This document shows, in pieces, positions 1 through 7,444 of a stretch of DNA of 36,761 bases (its first letter is position 1; each line of letters starts with the position of its first letter). This DNA comes from Ardenticatenaceae bacterium. Its GTDB lineage: Bacteria; Chloroflexota; Anaerolineae; Promineifilales; Promineifilaceae. The notes under the pieces were generated by a model, which had not been told where the DNA came from, did no database searches, and worked only from the letters and a program-made list of their open reading frames with translations. A program made the translations under genes and the position numbers. The DNA lies in contig JACKBU010000036.1 of NCBI GenBank assembly GCA_020634395.1, forward strand, positions 1 through 36,761, given 5' to 3'.

Positions 1-8
1 CTGTAACC

Positions 9-314
9 ATGCCGGACAGCTCGATAACGGCCGTTTCCAATGACCAGGCCGCCGCTCAGGAATTACAAAGTTTACAGGCTTATAACCAACAGCTAGAAGC
101 CGCCCTGCAGATCATGCAGGAACGAGAAGCCATCTACCAGGCACAGCTAGAACAGGCCAACCGGACCGTTTTGCAGTTGCAAGACCAGTTGAACGCCCAG
201 ATTCAGGCCCAGCCTTCCATCATCGTTGGTCAGGCGGCTCCCAGCACCAGTTTTAGCTCTCACGAACGCAGCGAACATGAGAGCCACGAAGGATTTGAAT
301 TCGATGACGACTAA
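9..314 (+). CDS. Small coiled-coil protein with acidic tail, possibly 5'-partial
   Basis: The 101-residue product has a Gln/Ala/Leu/Glu-rich stretch from about residue 14 to 67 that reads as a coiled coil, then a Ser/His/Glu region and an acidic end (FEFDDD). There is no signal peptide and no family I recognise. The ATG at 9 is the first in the window, but the frame stays open to base 1, so the true start may lie upstream and no ribosome binding site can be judged. Its last 11 bases overlap the ATG of the next gene, which suggests translational coupling. It heads a run of genes ending in ApbE and a ferric-reductase-like membrane protein, so a role near that redox module is possible but only inferred from position. 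Confidence 0.55.
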   Translation: MPDSSITAVSNDQAAAQELQSLQAYNQQLEAALQIMQEREAIYQAQLEQANRTVLQLQDQLNAQIQAQPSIIVGQAAPSTSFSSHERSEHESHEGFEFDDD

Positions 315-654
315 AAATCAACGACGCCGGGGACAGCAGTTTGGATCTTTGAAGGTAGCTGTGGCGGCCGGCAGTCTGGCCGCCGCACTGATGGGCACAC
401 AGCTTTTGGCCCGGCAAGACGCCGCCGCCGCCACGGCCGTTGCTCAGCCGGATACTCTGACCATCAATGTACCATCTGATATGCCCACGACCTTGCAAAC
501 CAATCAGGCGGCCCCGGCCGTCAACAGCACGACCCCACAGCGGCAGGTCACCCTGAACTTGCAGCCCATCCCGCAAGCCACCGTGCCGCAAATTCGCTCT
601 GCGCCGTCCATCGTCCGGATGGCGCCGCTGACCCAAACCCGGTCATCCCGTTAG
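304..654 (+). CDS. Small single-pass membrane or secreted protein, unknown function
   Basis: The product has 116 residues. It begins with a basic segment (KNQRRR), followed by a hydrophobic stretch at about residues 16-37 rich in Ala, Val and Leu that could be a signal anchor or uncleaved signal peptide. The rest is a Gln/Thr/Pro/Ala-rich low-complexity tail expected outside the membrane. I chose the ATG at 304 because it overlaps the upstream stop by 11 bases, a typical coupled arrangement; an earlier in-frame GTG would overlap the upstream gene deeply. No FMN-attachment motif is visible, so it does not look like the substrate of the neighbouring ApbE. The function is unknown. ApbE begins 28 bases downstream, so the genes are probably cotranscribed. 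Confidence 0.55.
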   Translation: MTTKNQRRRGQQFGSLKVAVAAGSLAAALMGTQLLARQDAAAATAVAQPDTLTINVPSDMPTTLQTNQAAPAVNSTTPQRQVTLNLQPIPQATVPQIRSAPSIVRMAPLTQTRSSR

Positions 655-682
655 GACGATTGAAACCTGAAGGCCAACTACC

Positions 683-1630
683 ATGAGTACAACTATCACC
701 TGCCCCAGCACAACTTTCCGAGCCATGGGCTGCCAGATTGATTTATGGCTGGAGGCCGACGAATCTTCCGCGGCCGTCGCTTTCGAGGCCGTGGAAAAGC
801 TCTTCGCTGAAAACGAACGGATTTTGAGCCGCTTTTCGACCACCAGTGAATTGACACAGTTGAACGGCCGTACCGGCGAATGGGTTCCCGTATCCGATCT
901 ATTGTGGAATGTACTAGAAGAAGCACTCATTTGGGCCGCCGAAACCAACGGCCTGTTTGATCCCACCTGCCTGAATGCCCTGGAAGCGGCCGGTTATGTG
1001 GTAAGTTTCGAGGCGATGGCCACGGCACAGTTTAACGGCCGTCATCAAGCCCACCACCTCCTCAACGGTCAATGGTCTAGCATCCAGTTGGATCCGGCGC
1101 ATCAGGCAGTCTACCTGCCTTATGGGCTGCGGATTGATCTGGGCGGCATTGCCAAAGGGTACACGGCCCAACAGGCCGTAGACCTGATGTCGCCCTGGGG
1201 CGCCTGCCTGGTAAACGCCGGCGGCGACCTGGTCGCCGGGGCTGCGCCTTCCAGCTTGCCCGGCTGGCCGGTGGGTGTCGCCAAACCTTCGGAGGCCGGC
1301 GATCCCGCCGACAATGCCCTAAGCCTCTGGCTGGAAAATGCCGCTCTGGCCACGTCGGGTGTAGACTATCGCCGCTGGACGTCAAACGGCCGTGCCGCCC
1401 ATCACCTCATCGACCCTCGCACCGGTTTGCCGGCTATCACGGACCTGGTTACCGCCACCGTTTGGGCCGCACAAGCGACCGAAGCCGAAGTACGAGCAAC
1501 CACCAGCCTGATCATGGGCCGCCATACGAGCCTGGATAACCTGGAAAACCAATCCCATCTGGCAGCCGTCCTTTTTGACACCGACGGAGAAATGTACCAG
1601 ACAAGCAATCTCGGCAATCTGGTCATCTAA
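683..1630 (+). CDS. apbE: ApbE-family FAD:protein FMN transferase
   Basis: ApbE enzymes move FMN from FAD onto a Thr/Ser of electron-transfer proteins, normally outside the cytoplasmic membrane. This 315-residue protein has the family hallmarks: FRAMGC near the start, the DLGGIAKGY motif at about residues 150-160, NAGGDL at about 178-183, and a C-terminal LIDPRTG loop followed by the AEVRATT region. The length is usual for the family. No lipobox or signal peptide is visible, whereas many ApbE proteins are lipoproteins, so its location is uncertain. The ATG at 683 has GAAGG at 669-673. It is followed by a haem-binding membrane protein, suggesting a flavin/haem membrane electron-transfer module, but no clear FMN-acceptor protein is encoded nearby. 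Confidence 0.92.
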   Translation: MSTTITCPSTTFRAMGCQIDLWLEADESSAAVAFEAVEKLFAENERILSRFSTTSELTQLNGRTGEWVPVSDLLWNVLEEALIWAAETNGLFDPTCLNALEAAGYVVSFEAMATAQFNGRHQAHHLLNGQWSSIQLDPAHQAVYLPYGLRIDLGGIAKGYTAQQAVDLMSPWGACLVNAGGDLVAGAAPSSLPGWPVGVAKPSEAGDPADNALSLWLENAALATSGVDYRRWTSNGRAAHHLIDPRTGLPAITDLVTATVWAAQATEAEVRATTSLIMGRHTSLDNLENQSHLAAVLFDTDGEMYQTSNLGNLVI

Positions 1631-1655
1631 AACAGCATTCTACCCTCCATGTATA

Positions 1656-1694
1656 GGAGATGGGAGATTGGCAACAGGCCGATCTCCCATCTCC
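1656..1694. repeat. Intergenic inverted repeat made of GGAGATGGGAGAT
   Basis: A 13-bp arm at 1656-1668 (GGAGATGGGAGAT) is perfectly repeated in reverse complement at 1682-1694, with a 13-base loop. It sits between the ApbE gene and the ferric-reductase-like gene. It belongs to a class of simple-motif inverted pairs found in many intergenic gaps of this window. No T-run follows, so it is not a classical terminator; it could stabilise the 3' end of the upstream message. Confidence 0.75.
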
Positions 1695-1738
1695 GCATGT
1701 AAGCGGGAAAACGCTCAGCATGTTCAGGAACAAGTCCT

Positions 1739-2455
1739 ATGCCTACCGGACCTAACTCCAACCCATCCGATGACACCGTCATTCGTGCTGCGGCCCTGAT
1801 GGGCAGCCTGATGATTGGTTTTGTTGGCAGCCTGCTGCTAATTGCCTTCTTCTGGCTGCTGTTCGCCGCCACTTCTATTGATGAGCGGCTGGCTGCCTGG
1901 TTGGGTCTGGGCGCCAAAACTGCCTGGCACTTCAGCCGGGCCAGCGGCATGGTGGCCTATCTGCTTCTCACCCTATCAACCGTCTGGGGCTTGCTGCTGA
2001 CCACCAAAATCATCAAGGAAAGCGTGCCGCCCGTCCTTTCGCTGGCTATGCACAACATCCTGTCCTGGGCGGCCATCGGCATGACCGGCTTGCACATGAC
2101 TGCCCTGCTGTTCGACAGCTACTACACTTATCGCATCGTCGATTTGCTCGTGCCGTTTATCGGCCCCTATCGTCCCCAATGGGTAGCCCTGGGCATGATC
2201 GGCATGTACTTGATGATTTTGACCTCGCTGAGTTTTAGCTGGCGCAAACGGATGGGGCAAAAATGGTGGCGGCGGCTCCACTATCTGACCTATGTAGCTT
2301 TTGCCCTGGTTACACTGCACGGCTTCCTGGCAGGAACGGACAGCAGCAACCCGGGCATGCGGCTTTTATATCTGGTCAGCGGGCTGCTGGTGCTGGCTCT
2401 TACAAACTACCGGCTGATCGCCTCTGACCGACAGCGCAACCGGCAGCGTAGGTGA
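1739..2455 (+). CDS. Ferric-reductase-like transmembrane (haem b) protein
   Basis: This 238-residue protein has about six hydrophobic segments and the His pattern of the ferric-reductase-like transmembrane domain: HNILSW and GLHMTALL in one pair of helices, and LHYLTYVAF with LVTLHGFLAG in another. In this family such His residues hold two b-type haems that pass electrons across the membrane. There is no NAD(P)H/FAD-binding domain, so a separate donor would be needed, as in MsrQ-type proteins. The ATG at 1739 is preceded by CAGGAA at 1725-1730. It lies 108 bases after apbE on the same strand, with an inverted repeat between. The C-terminus is basic and cytoplasmic. The physiological acceptor cannot be read from the sequence; MsrQ itself is one alternative. 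Confidence 0.82.
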   Translation: MPTGPNSNPSDDTVIRAAALMGSLMIGFVGSLLLIAFFWLLFAATSIDERLAAWLGLGAKTAWHFSRASGMVAYLLLTLSTVWGLLLTTKIIKESVPPVLSLAMHNILSWAAIGMTGLHMTALLFDSYYTYRIVDLLVPFIGPYRPQWVALGMIGMYLMILTSLSFSWRKRMGQKWWRRLHYLTYVAFALVTLHGFLAGTDSSNPGMRLLYLVSGLLVLALTNYRLIASDRQRNRQRR

Positions 2456-2479
2456 TTCCTCATCCCTACCCCCATAAAA

Positions 2480-2505
2480 AAGAGCCTGGCGCGTGCCAGG
2501 CTCTT
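2480..2505 (-). terminator. Rho-independent terminator between convergent genes
   Basis: An 11-bp stem, AAGAGCCTGGC (2480-2490) with GCCAGGCTCTT (2495-2505), closes a GCGT loop. On the minus strand the stem runs into a T-rich tract (A-run at 2476-2480 on the plus strand), so it should terminate the L,D-transpeptidase transcript. It may also act weakly on the plus-strand gene ending at 2455. Confidence 0.85.
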
Positions 2506-2534
2506 GGGATCTAAAAACAAGTTTGGCCGGAGGG

Positions 2535-3626
2535 TTATGGGCCGGCAAACGTTTCCACCGGGTCATAACGATCGAAGTAGTGGTTGGGATCGGAAGTGTG
2601 CACCCAAACCCACAGGTCGTTGGGGGCATTTTCCGACCAATTAAAGACCCACTCGGCGTCACGAGGGGGCATGTTGATGCAGCCGTGGCTGTGTTTGTAA
2701 CCAAACCGATCGTGCCAGTAGGCGCCGTGCAACGCAATTTCCGTCACCCGATCAATGTACATGGTATAGGGCACGTCTTCGATGAAGTAATAGTCTACCT
2801 TGCCCTCTGCCCCGGACATTTTGATTTTTTCGTGGCGGTCCCAAACCTGGAACAGCCCTTCGCCAGTGGGCCAGCGGTTCAGGCCGCTGGAGATGAGGCC
2901 GGCATACACCATCTGGTCACCTACGTAGGCAGCCATACTTTGCTCGTAGAGGTCCACTTCCACCCAATATTCGTCCGGGCCGATTTCCGCCGGCCGCTGT
3001 TCAATTTCGGTGATGCTGACGTAGGTTTGTTTCATCCAGTAGCCAGAGCCGATATTGTACCAGATCCAGCCTTCGTTATCGACCTGGGCATCGTAGACTT
3101 CAAAGAAGGTGTAACGCGGCAGTTTGGGATCGCCGGGGGTGGGTTCGGCGCCGGGTTCGCGGCTGGGCCAGTAATCGACGAGCATCCAGCCAAACGGCCG
3201 TACCGGCTGCTGATGGATCTCCACCCCGGAAAACTCCGAATCTTCATACACCTGCAGATCCTCGGCCCGCACATACTCACCGGGATTGATGATGAACCAA
3301 CGGCCGCCGTCCGTGCCATCTATCCACCAGGTAAAGGTCACAAACAGGTAGCCGTCGCCCACGTTGCGAATAGGCGTTGAGGCCGTGGTCGGCTCCGGAT
3401 ACACCCAGATATTATCTTTCAGCCGGGCATACTGCTGGGTCGGGCGAAAGCTGTTTACCGGCGACTGCGGCTCTACAAACGTTGGTCGCGACGGCTCTGC
3501 CTCGCACACCAGGCCAATGTTATCGGCGTAGGTGTAGCAGTTAGCAGCCCAGGCGGGCTGAATCAGTAAAAACCAGGCGGCTACCAAAACCCCCACAACG
3601 GCCGTGCCACGCATCAATCGAATCAT
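2535..3626 (-). CDS. Secreted L,D-transpeptidase (YkuD domain)
   Basis: L,D-transpeptidases form 3-3 cross-links in peptidoglycan or attach proteins to it, using a Cys nucleophile. The 363-residue product starts with a clear signal peptide (hydrophobic core ending PAWA at about residues 24-27). The C-terminal YkuD domain carries the hallmark IALHGAYWH ... SHGCINM, placing the catalytic Cys near residue 316 with His 314. Between signal and catalytic domain lies a long region rich in Tyr/Trp/Pro that may be SH3-like wall-binding sequence; this is inferred. The ATG at 3626 is preceded on its strand by AGAGGAG about ten bases upstream, favouring it over an ATG four codons later. A terminator follows directly. 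It is divergent from the decarboxylase gene across 266 AT-rich bases. Confidence 0.93.
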   Translation of the reverse strand: MIRLMRGTAVVGVLVAAWFLLIQPAWAANCYTYADNIGLVCEAEPSRPTFVEPQSPVNSFRPTQQYARLKDNIWVYPEPTTASTPIRNVGDGYLFVTFTWWIDGTDGGRWFIINPGEYVRAEDLQVYEDSEFSGVEIHQQPVRPFGWMLVDYWPSREPGAEPTPGDPKLPRYTFFEVYDAQVDNEGWIWYNIGSGYWMKQTYVSITEIEQRPAEIGPDEYWVEVDLYEQSMAAYVGDQMVYAGLISSGLNRWPTGEGLFQVWDRHEKIKMSGAEGKVDYYFIEDVPYTMYIDRVTEIALHGAYWHDRFGYKHSHGCINMPPRDAEWVFNWSENAPNDLWVWVHTSDPNHYFDRYDPVETFAGP

Positions 3627-3892
3627 GTATGAGTCAAACTCCTCTACGATGAATTTCTAAACTGCCATACTTCAGACAGTAGTGTACCTGATATCAAACC
3701 AAACAGCCTAACATTTGGGCACTGAATACCCTACACTGATTCACATTTTAAATAATACCACGATAAAAATAGGACAAACAAGCGCAAAAGTTACAGAACA
3801 ATAAGAGATTTAGCCCGCACAGTCGTGCATATTGCCCTCCTGCCGGGTATAACTCTAAAAACAAAACCCAACAACAACTTCGTGGAGGAACC
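3627..3892. promoter_or_regulatory. AT-rich divergent intergenic region
   Basis: This 266-base gap separates two divergent genes and is much more AT-rich than its surroundings, so it must hold both promoters. A possible -10 for the rightward gene is TATAAC at 3848-3853, without a convincing -35. On the minus strand TACACT is a possible -10 for the L,D-transpeptidase. GGAGG at 3884-3888 is the ribosome binding site of the decarboxylase gene. No other gene, RNA or repeat was seen here. Confidence 0.5.
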
Positions 3893-5338
3893 ATGTCTGA
3901 TCAACTTCAAGGCGAAATCGACTTACAGGAATTCCGCCAGATGGGTTACCAGCTTGTCGACTGGATTGCCGATTACCTGGGTCACCCCGAGCAGTATCCC
4001 GTTTTATCGCGCAGCCAGCCGGGTGACATCAAAGCGCAGCTGCCTCCGGCTGCACCGGAAGAGGCAGAACCGCTGGCGGCCATCATTGCCGACTTCGAAA
4101 AAATCATCGTACCGGGCATTACCCATTGGAATCACCCCAACTTTTTCGCTTACTTCAGCATCACCGGTTCTGTGCCCGGCATCCTGGCCGAGATGCTCAT
4201 TGCCGCGCTGAACGTCAACGGCATGCTGTGGCGCACGTCCCCGGCCGCTACCGAATTGGAGGAAGTGACGCTGGATTGGCTGCGCCAACTGCTGGGCCTG
4301 CCGGCCGATTTACGCGGCGTGATCATGGATGGGGCGTCGATGTCCAGCATGGTGGCTGTGGCTGCCGCCCGTGAAGCGGTAGCCGGGTTGGACGTGCGCC
4401 GCCAGGGATTGGCCGGCCGCACCGACACGCCGCGTCTGCGGGCCTATATCTCCGACCAGACGCACTCGTCGGTGGAGAAGGGGGCGATTGTACTGGGCAT
4501 TGGGCAGGAAAACGTCGTCAAAATCCCCTCGGACGATCAGTTCCGGATGATACCGGCGGCGTTGGAAACGGCCGTGCTCCACGATCTCGCCGCCGGTTAT
4601 CGCCCCTTCTTCGTCTGCGCCACCATCGGCACCACCTCCACCACCAGCATCGACCCCGTACCGGCCATCGCCGACCTGGCCGAAAAGTATGGCCTGTGGC
4701 TGCACGTCGATGGCGCCTATGGCGGCATGGCGGCCATCGTGCCGGAAATGCGCCATGTGCTGGACGGCGTGGCACGCGCCGACTCCCTGGTGACCAATCC
4801 GCATAAATGGCTGTTTACACCGATGGACCTGAGCGCCTTTTACACGCGCCACCCGGACGTGTTGAAGCGCGCCTTTAGCCTGCTGCCGGAATACCTGCGC
4901 AACACGGAAACCGACGCCAACGCGGTGATCGATTACATGGATTACGGCGTGCAGCTTGGCCGGCGCTTTCGTTCGTTAAAGTTGTGGTTTGTGCTGCGGG
5001 CTTATGGACGAGAGGGGTTGGTGGCCCGCCTGCGCGAGCACATGCGCCTGGCGCAGCAGTTGGCCGAATGGATAGATGCCGCTCCCGATTTTGAGCGGCT
5101 GGCTCCCACGCCTTTCAGCACGGTTTGCTTTCGCGCCCACCCCCGCGGCTTAGATGACCCGGATCAGTTGAATAAGCTGAACGAACAGTTGATGACGGCC
5201 GTTAACGCCACCGGCGAGATCTTTTTGTCGCATACCAAACTGAACGGAGCCTACACCTTGCGCCTGGCCATCGGCAACATCCGCACCGAGGAGGCGCACG
5301 TCAAACGCGCCTGGGAACTGCTGCAAGAGATGGTCTAG
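3893..5338 (+). CDS. Group II PLP-dependent amino-acid decarboxylase (aromatic type)
   Basis: This 481-residue protein matches the pyridoxal-phosphate group II decarboxylase family (aromatic-L-amino-acid, tyrosine, histidine and glutamate decarboxylases). The order of motifs is standard: HWNHPNFFAYF near residue 80, the TSPAATELEE region at about 118, HVDGAYGG for the cofactor-contacting Asp at about 273, and NPHKWL with the PLP-binding Lys near residue 305. Length and the N-terminal FRQMGYQLVDWIADYL helix fit the aromatic amino-acid branch best. The exact substrate (tyrosine, tryptophan, DOPA or another) cannot be read. The ATG at 3893 is preceded by GGAGG with good spacing. It appears to be transcribed alone: the next gene is convergent and an inverted-repeat block follows the stop. 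Confidence 0.92.
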   Translation: MSDQLQGEIDLQEFRQMGYQLVDWIADYLGHPEQYPVLSRSQPGDIKAQLPPAAPEEAEPLAAIIADFEKIIVPGITHWNHPNFFAYFSITGSVPGILAEMLIAALNVNGMLWRTSPAATELEEVTLDWLRQLLGLPADLRGVIMDGASMSSMVAVAAAREAVAGLDVRRQGLAGRTDTPRLRAYISDQTHSSVEKGAIVLGIGQENVVKIPSDDQFRMIPAALETAVLHDLAAGYRPFFVCATIGTTSTTSIDPVPAIADLAEKYGLWLHVDGAYGGMAAIVPEMRHVLDGVARADSLVTNPHKWLFTPMDLSAFYTRHPDVLKRAFSLLPEYLRNTETDANAVIDYMDYGVQLGRRFRSLKLWFVLRAYGREGLVARLREHMRLAQQLAEWIDAAPDFERLAPTPFSTVCFRAHPRGLDDPDQLNKLNEQLMTAVNATGEIFLSHTKLNGAYTLRLAIGNIRTEEAHVKRAWELLQEMV

Positions 5339-5415
5339 TAGTCTTCTAGTCTTGTAGTCGAATACCTGACTACCAGACTATTGGACTACCAGACTGCTCG
5401 ACTATTGGACTACCC
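5336..5415. repeat. Inverted pair of TAGTC / GACTA simple repeats
   Basis: Immediately after the decarboxylase stop, several TAGTC-type units (5336-5361) are followed by many GACTA-type units (5369-5418), the reverse complement. The block fills the gap between two convergent genes and can fold into a long imperfect hairpin. It belongs to the same class as the AGTTGATAGT and GAGACTGG blocks elsewhere in the window. Confidence 0.7.
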
Positions 5416-5417
5416 GA

Positions 5418-6116
5418 CTAAACAGGGCAGAGAACGCGGCCGCAGCTGCCGCAGTAGACCAACTCGCCCAGTTCGGCGGATTTTACTTTGGCCGCGGAGA
5501 CAGTCATGAAACAGGCCTGGCACTCGTTGCCCCGGAGGCCGGCCACGGCCACGCCGTTTTTGCGCTTGGCCAGGGTATCGTACTGGGCGCGAGATTCCGG
5601 GGAGAGGAGGGCCGCCTGTTTTTCGCGTTCGCCCATGAGCTTGTGCAGGCGCAGGGCGAGTTCCTGCTGTTCCTTTCGCAGCACGGCCGTACTCTGCTGC
5701 CAGCGTGACTCTACGGCCGTCAAAGATTTCTCGGCCACCACTTTTTCCGTCTCCGCGTCTTCCACCAGCACCATCGCTTCCAGAATTTCGTCCTCCAGCG
5801 CCGACCGCCGCCGTCCCAACGCCTCAATCTCGTGCTGCAAATCAGACAGCTCCTTCGGATTCTTGACGTTGCCGGAATAGAGGCGATCTTCCGAACGTTT
5901 GGCTTTGCTGTTCAGGCTGTCCAGTTCCAGGTTCAGGTTCTGGCGTTTTGCCTGCGCGGATTTCAGCACGGCCACGGCCGTTTCATTCCGCTGCCGGGCT
6001 GCCTGCAGTTCGGCGGTTTCCTTTTGCGCGCGCAAAACTTCACCCAGGCGCTGCTTTTTCTCCTTAATTTCACTATCCAGCTGCTGCAGGTTGTACATCA
6101 CGCGTATTTGTGACAT
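5418..6116 (-). CDS. Coiled-coil protein with C4 zinc ribbon (CdsZ / zf-RING_7 family)
   Basis: The 232-residue product is mostly a long antiparallel coiled coil (about residues 5-175) rich in Glu, Lys, Leu and Gln. It ends in a four-cysteine zinc ribbon with C199, C202, C222 and C225. The motif KNPKELSDLQHEIEAL in the middle of the coil is typical of this widespread family, whose role is poorly defined; links to RNA or nucleic-acid binding have been suggested. There is no signal peptide, so it should be cytoplasmic. On its own strand AGAGAGGA stands upstream of the ATG at 6116. It is convergent with the decarboxylase and divergent from the FemAB-like pair. Confidence 0.88.
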   Translation of the reverse strand: MSQIRVMYNLQQLDSEIKEKKQRLGEVLRAQKETAELQAARQRNETAVAVLKSAQAKRQNLNLELDSLNSKAKRSEDRLYSGNVKNPKELSDLQHEIEALGRRRSALEDEILEAMVLVEDAETEKVVAEKSLTAVESRWQQSTAVLRKEQQELALRLHKLMGEREKQAALLSPESRAQYDTLAKRKNGVAVAGLRGNECQACFMTVSAAKVKSAELGELVYCGSCGRVLCPV

Positions 6117-6189
6117 GGCTTCGTCCTCTCTTAGCGGTTCACTTCACGACGGCCAAAATTGTAACACCAAACCAGAGAAATAGCCGTAA

Positions 6190-6252
6190 GCTACAAGCTG
6201 CATGTCCGGCCGACAGCTCACAGCTTATAGCTAATAGCTTATAGCTAATGGC
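6190..6252. repeat. TAAGCT / AGCTTA simple inverted repeats
   Basis: Short GTAAGCTACAAGCT units are followed by their reverse complement in several ACAGCTTATAGCTA units, upstream of the first FemAB-like gene and before its putative promoter. They can pair into an imperfect hairpin. Nothing else is visible in this gap except an ACGGCCGT palindrome at 6270-6277. Confidence 0.6.
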
Positions 6253-6262
6253 CTGCAGCTTT

Positions 6263-6291
6263 TTGCCATACGGCCGTCAATCAGGTATATA
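6263..6291 (+). promoter_or_regulatory. Predicted sigma-70-type promoter for the FemAB pair
   Basis: TTGCCA at 6263-6268 and TATATA at 6286-6291 are separated by 17 bases, a close match to the housekeeping -35/-10 pattern. Transcription would start near 6298-6299, only about four bases before the ATG at 6303. No ribosome binding site is visible, so the message may be nearly leaderless. An ACGGCCGT palindrome (6270-6277) lies in the spacer. Confidence 0.5.
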
Positions 6292-6302
6292 TCCTCCCCG
6301 CA

Positions 6303-7361
6303 ATGTTTGATAAATGGTTCACCCTGGAAGAACAACCTGTAACCGACGATGATGCCGACTGGGACGCCTTTGTGGCCGCCCATCCACACGGCAGCATTTT
6401 GCAAACCACCGACTGGGCGCGCTTGAAAAACCGCTTCAACTGGTCATCGCAGCGCGTCTGGCTGAAGCAAGACGGCCGTTTCATTGCCGGCGCGCAAATA
6501 CTCTTCAAATCCGCGGCCCTTGGGCTGGTCAAAATCGCCTACATTCCGCACGGACCTCTGGTTGATTGGCGGGACAAAGAGCAGATCGCGGTGCTTTTTA
6601 ACCAGATCGATCACTCAGCCTACTATCACGGATCGGGTCTCGTTAAAATAGAGCCGCTGCTGTGGCAGACGGAAATGCCCCCGGCCGCCTGGGCCGACCT
6701 TTGCGCCCGCCACAACCTGCTGCCCAACACCGATACCATCCAGCCGCCCAACACGGTGCTGGTGGATTTACGGCCGTCGCTCGACGACATCCTGGCCGCC
6801 ATGAAACAGAAAACCCGCTACAACATCCGTCTGGCCGAGCGCAAAGAAGTGGTTGTGCGCCAGGGCAGCGTCGATGACTTGCCCACCTTCAACGCCCTGA
6901 TGCAAGTCACCGCCCGGCGTGATGGCTTTGGCGTGCATGAACCAGCCTACTACAAAGCCGCCTACGAGCTGTTTGCGCCGGATCGCCTGGCCCTGTTTCT
7001 GGCTGAGTTTTCGGGACGGCCGTTAGCCGCCATCATGGTTTCCGCCTTCGGCGGCAAAGCCATCTACCTCTACGGCGCGTCCAGCGACGAAGAACGCCAG
7101 CGCATGCCCACTTATGCTCTGCAGTGGGCGGCCATCCAATGGGCCAAAGAAAAGGGCTGCCACACCTACGACCTGTGGGGCGTCCCCGATGCGCCCGAAG
7201 AAGACCTGGAAGCCCACTTCACCGACCGCAGCGACGGGTTATGGGGCGTCTACCGCGCCAAACGCGGCTATGGCGGCCAGGTGCAGCGCACCGTCGGCGC
7301 GGCCGACCGTGTCTACAACGATTTAGTCTACAAACTCTACAAACGGCGAAGAAGCAGTTGA
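6303..7361 (+). CDS. FemAB/FmhB-type aminoacyl (GNAT-fold) transferase, copy 1
   Basis: FemABX proteins use aminoacyl-tRNA to add amino acids to the peptidoglycan stem peptide, or related substrates. This 352-residue protein has the two halves expected: an N-terminal ILQTTDWARLK region with IAYIPHGPLVDW, and a C-terminal half with the family signature MKQKTRYNIRLAERK at about residues 166-180 and the RMPTYALQW/YDLWGVPD segment near the end. No signal peptide or membrane segment is present, so it acts in the cytoplasm. There is no clear ribosome binding site; a promoter-like pair lies immediately upstream. The next gene is a paralogue, suggesting a local duplication. The amino acid transferred and the acceptor cannot be deduced. 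Confidence 0.88.
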   Translation: MFDKWFTLEEQPVTDDDADWDAFVAAHPHGSILQTTDWARLKNRFNWSSQRVWLKQDGRFIAGAQILFKSAALGLVKIAYIPHGPLVDWRDKEQIAVLFNQIDHSAYYHGSGLVKIEPLLWQTEMPPAAWADLCARHNLLPNTDTIQPPNTVLVDLRPSLDDILAAMKQKTRYNIRLAERKEVVVRQGSVDDLPTFNALMQVTARRDGFGVHEPAYYKAAYELFAPDRLALFLAEFSGRPLAAIMVSAFGGKAIYLYGASSDEERQRMPTYALQWAAIQWAKEKGCHTYDLWGVPDAPEEDLEAHFTDRSDGLWGVYRAKRGYGGQVQRTVGAADRVYNDLVYKLYKRRRSS

Positions 7362-7443
7362 TAGTTGATAGTGGATAGTTGACAGTTGTTCGTGCACTAT
7401 CAACTACCAACTATCAACTGCCAACTACCAGCTACCAACTACT
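7355..7443. repeat. Inverted pair of AGTTGATAGT simple repeats
   Basis: Units such as AGTTGATAGT (7357-7388) are followed by their complement ACTATCAACT/CCAACTAC (7398-7441), filling the gap between the two FemAB-like genes and running up to the second ATG. The reading frame of the second gene stays open through the repeat and would add 22 residues of Tyr/Gln/Thr, but this is more likely repeat sequence than protein. Confidence 0.75.
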
Positions 7444-7444
7444 C

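Noticed and set aside
2493..3380. A 295-residue open frame on the plus strand opposite the L,D-transpeptidase gene
   Set aside because: It begins in the terminator hairpin and is antisense to a gene with signal peptide, catalytic Cys motif and ribosome binding site.
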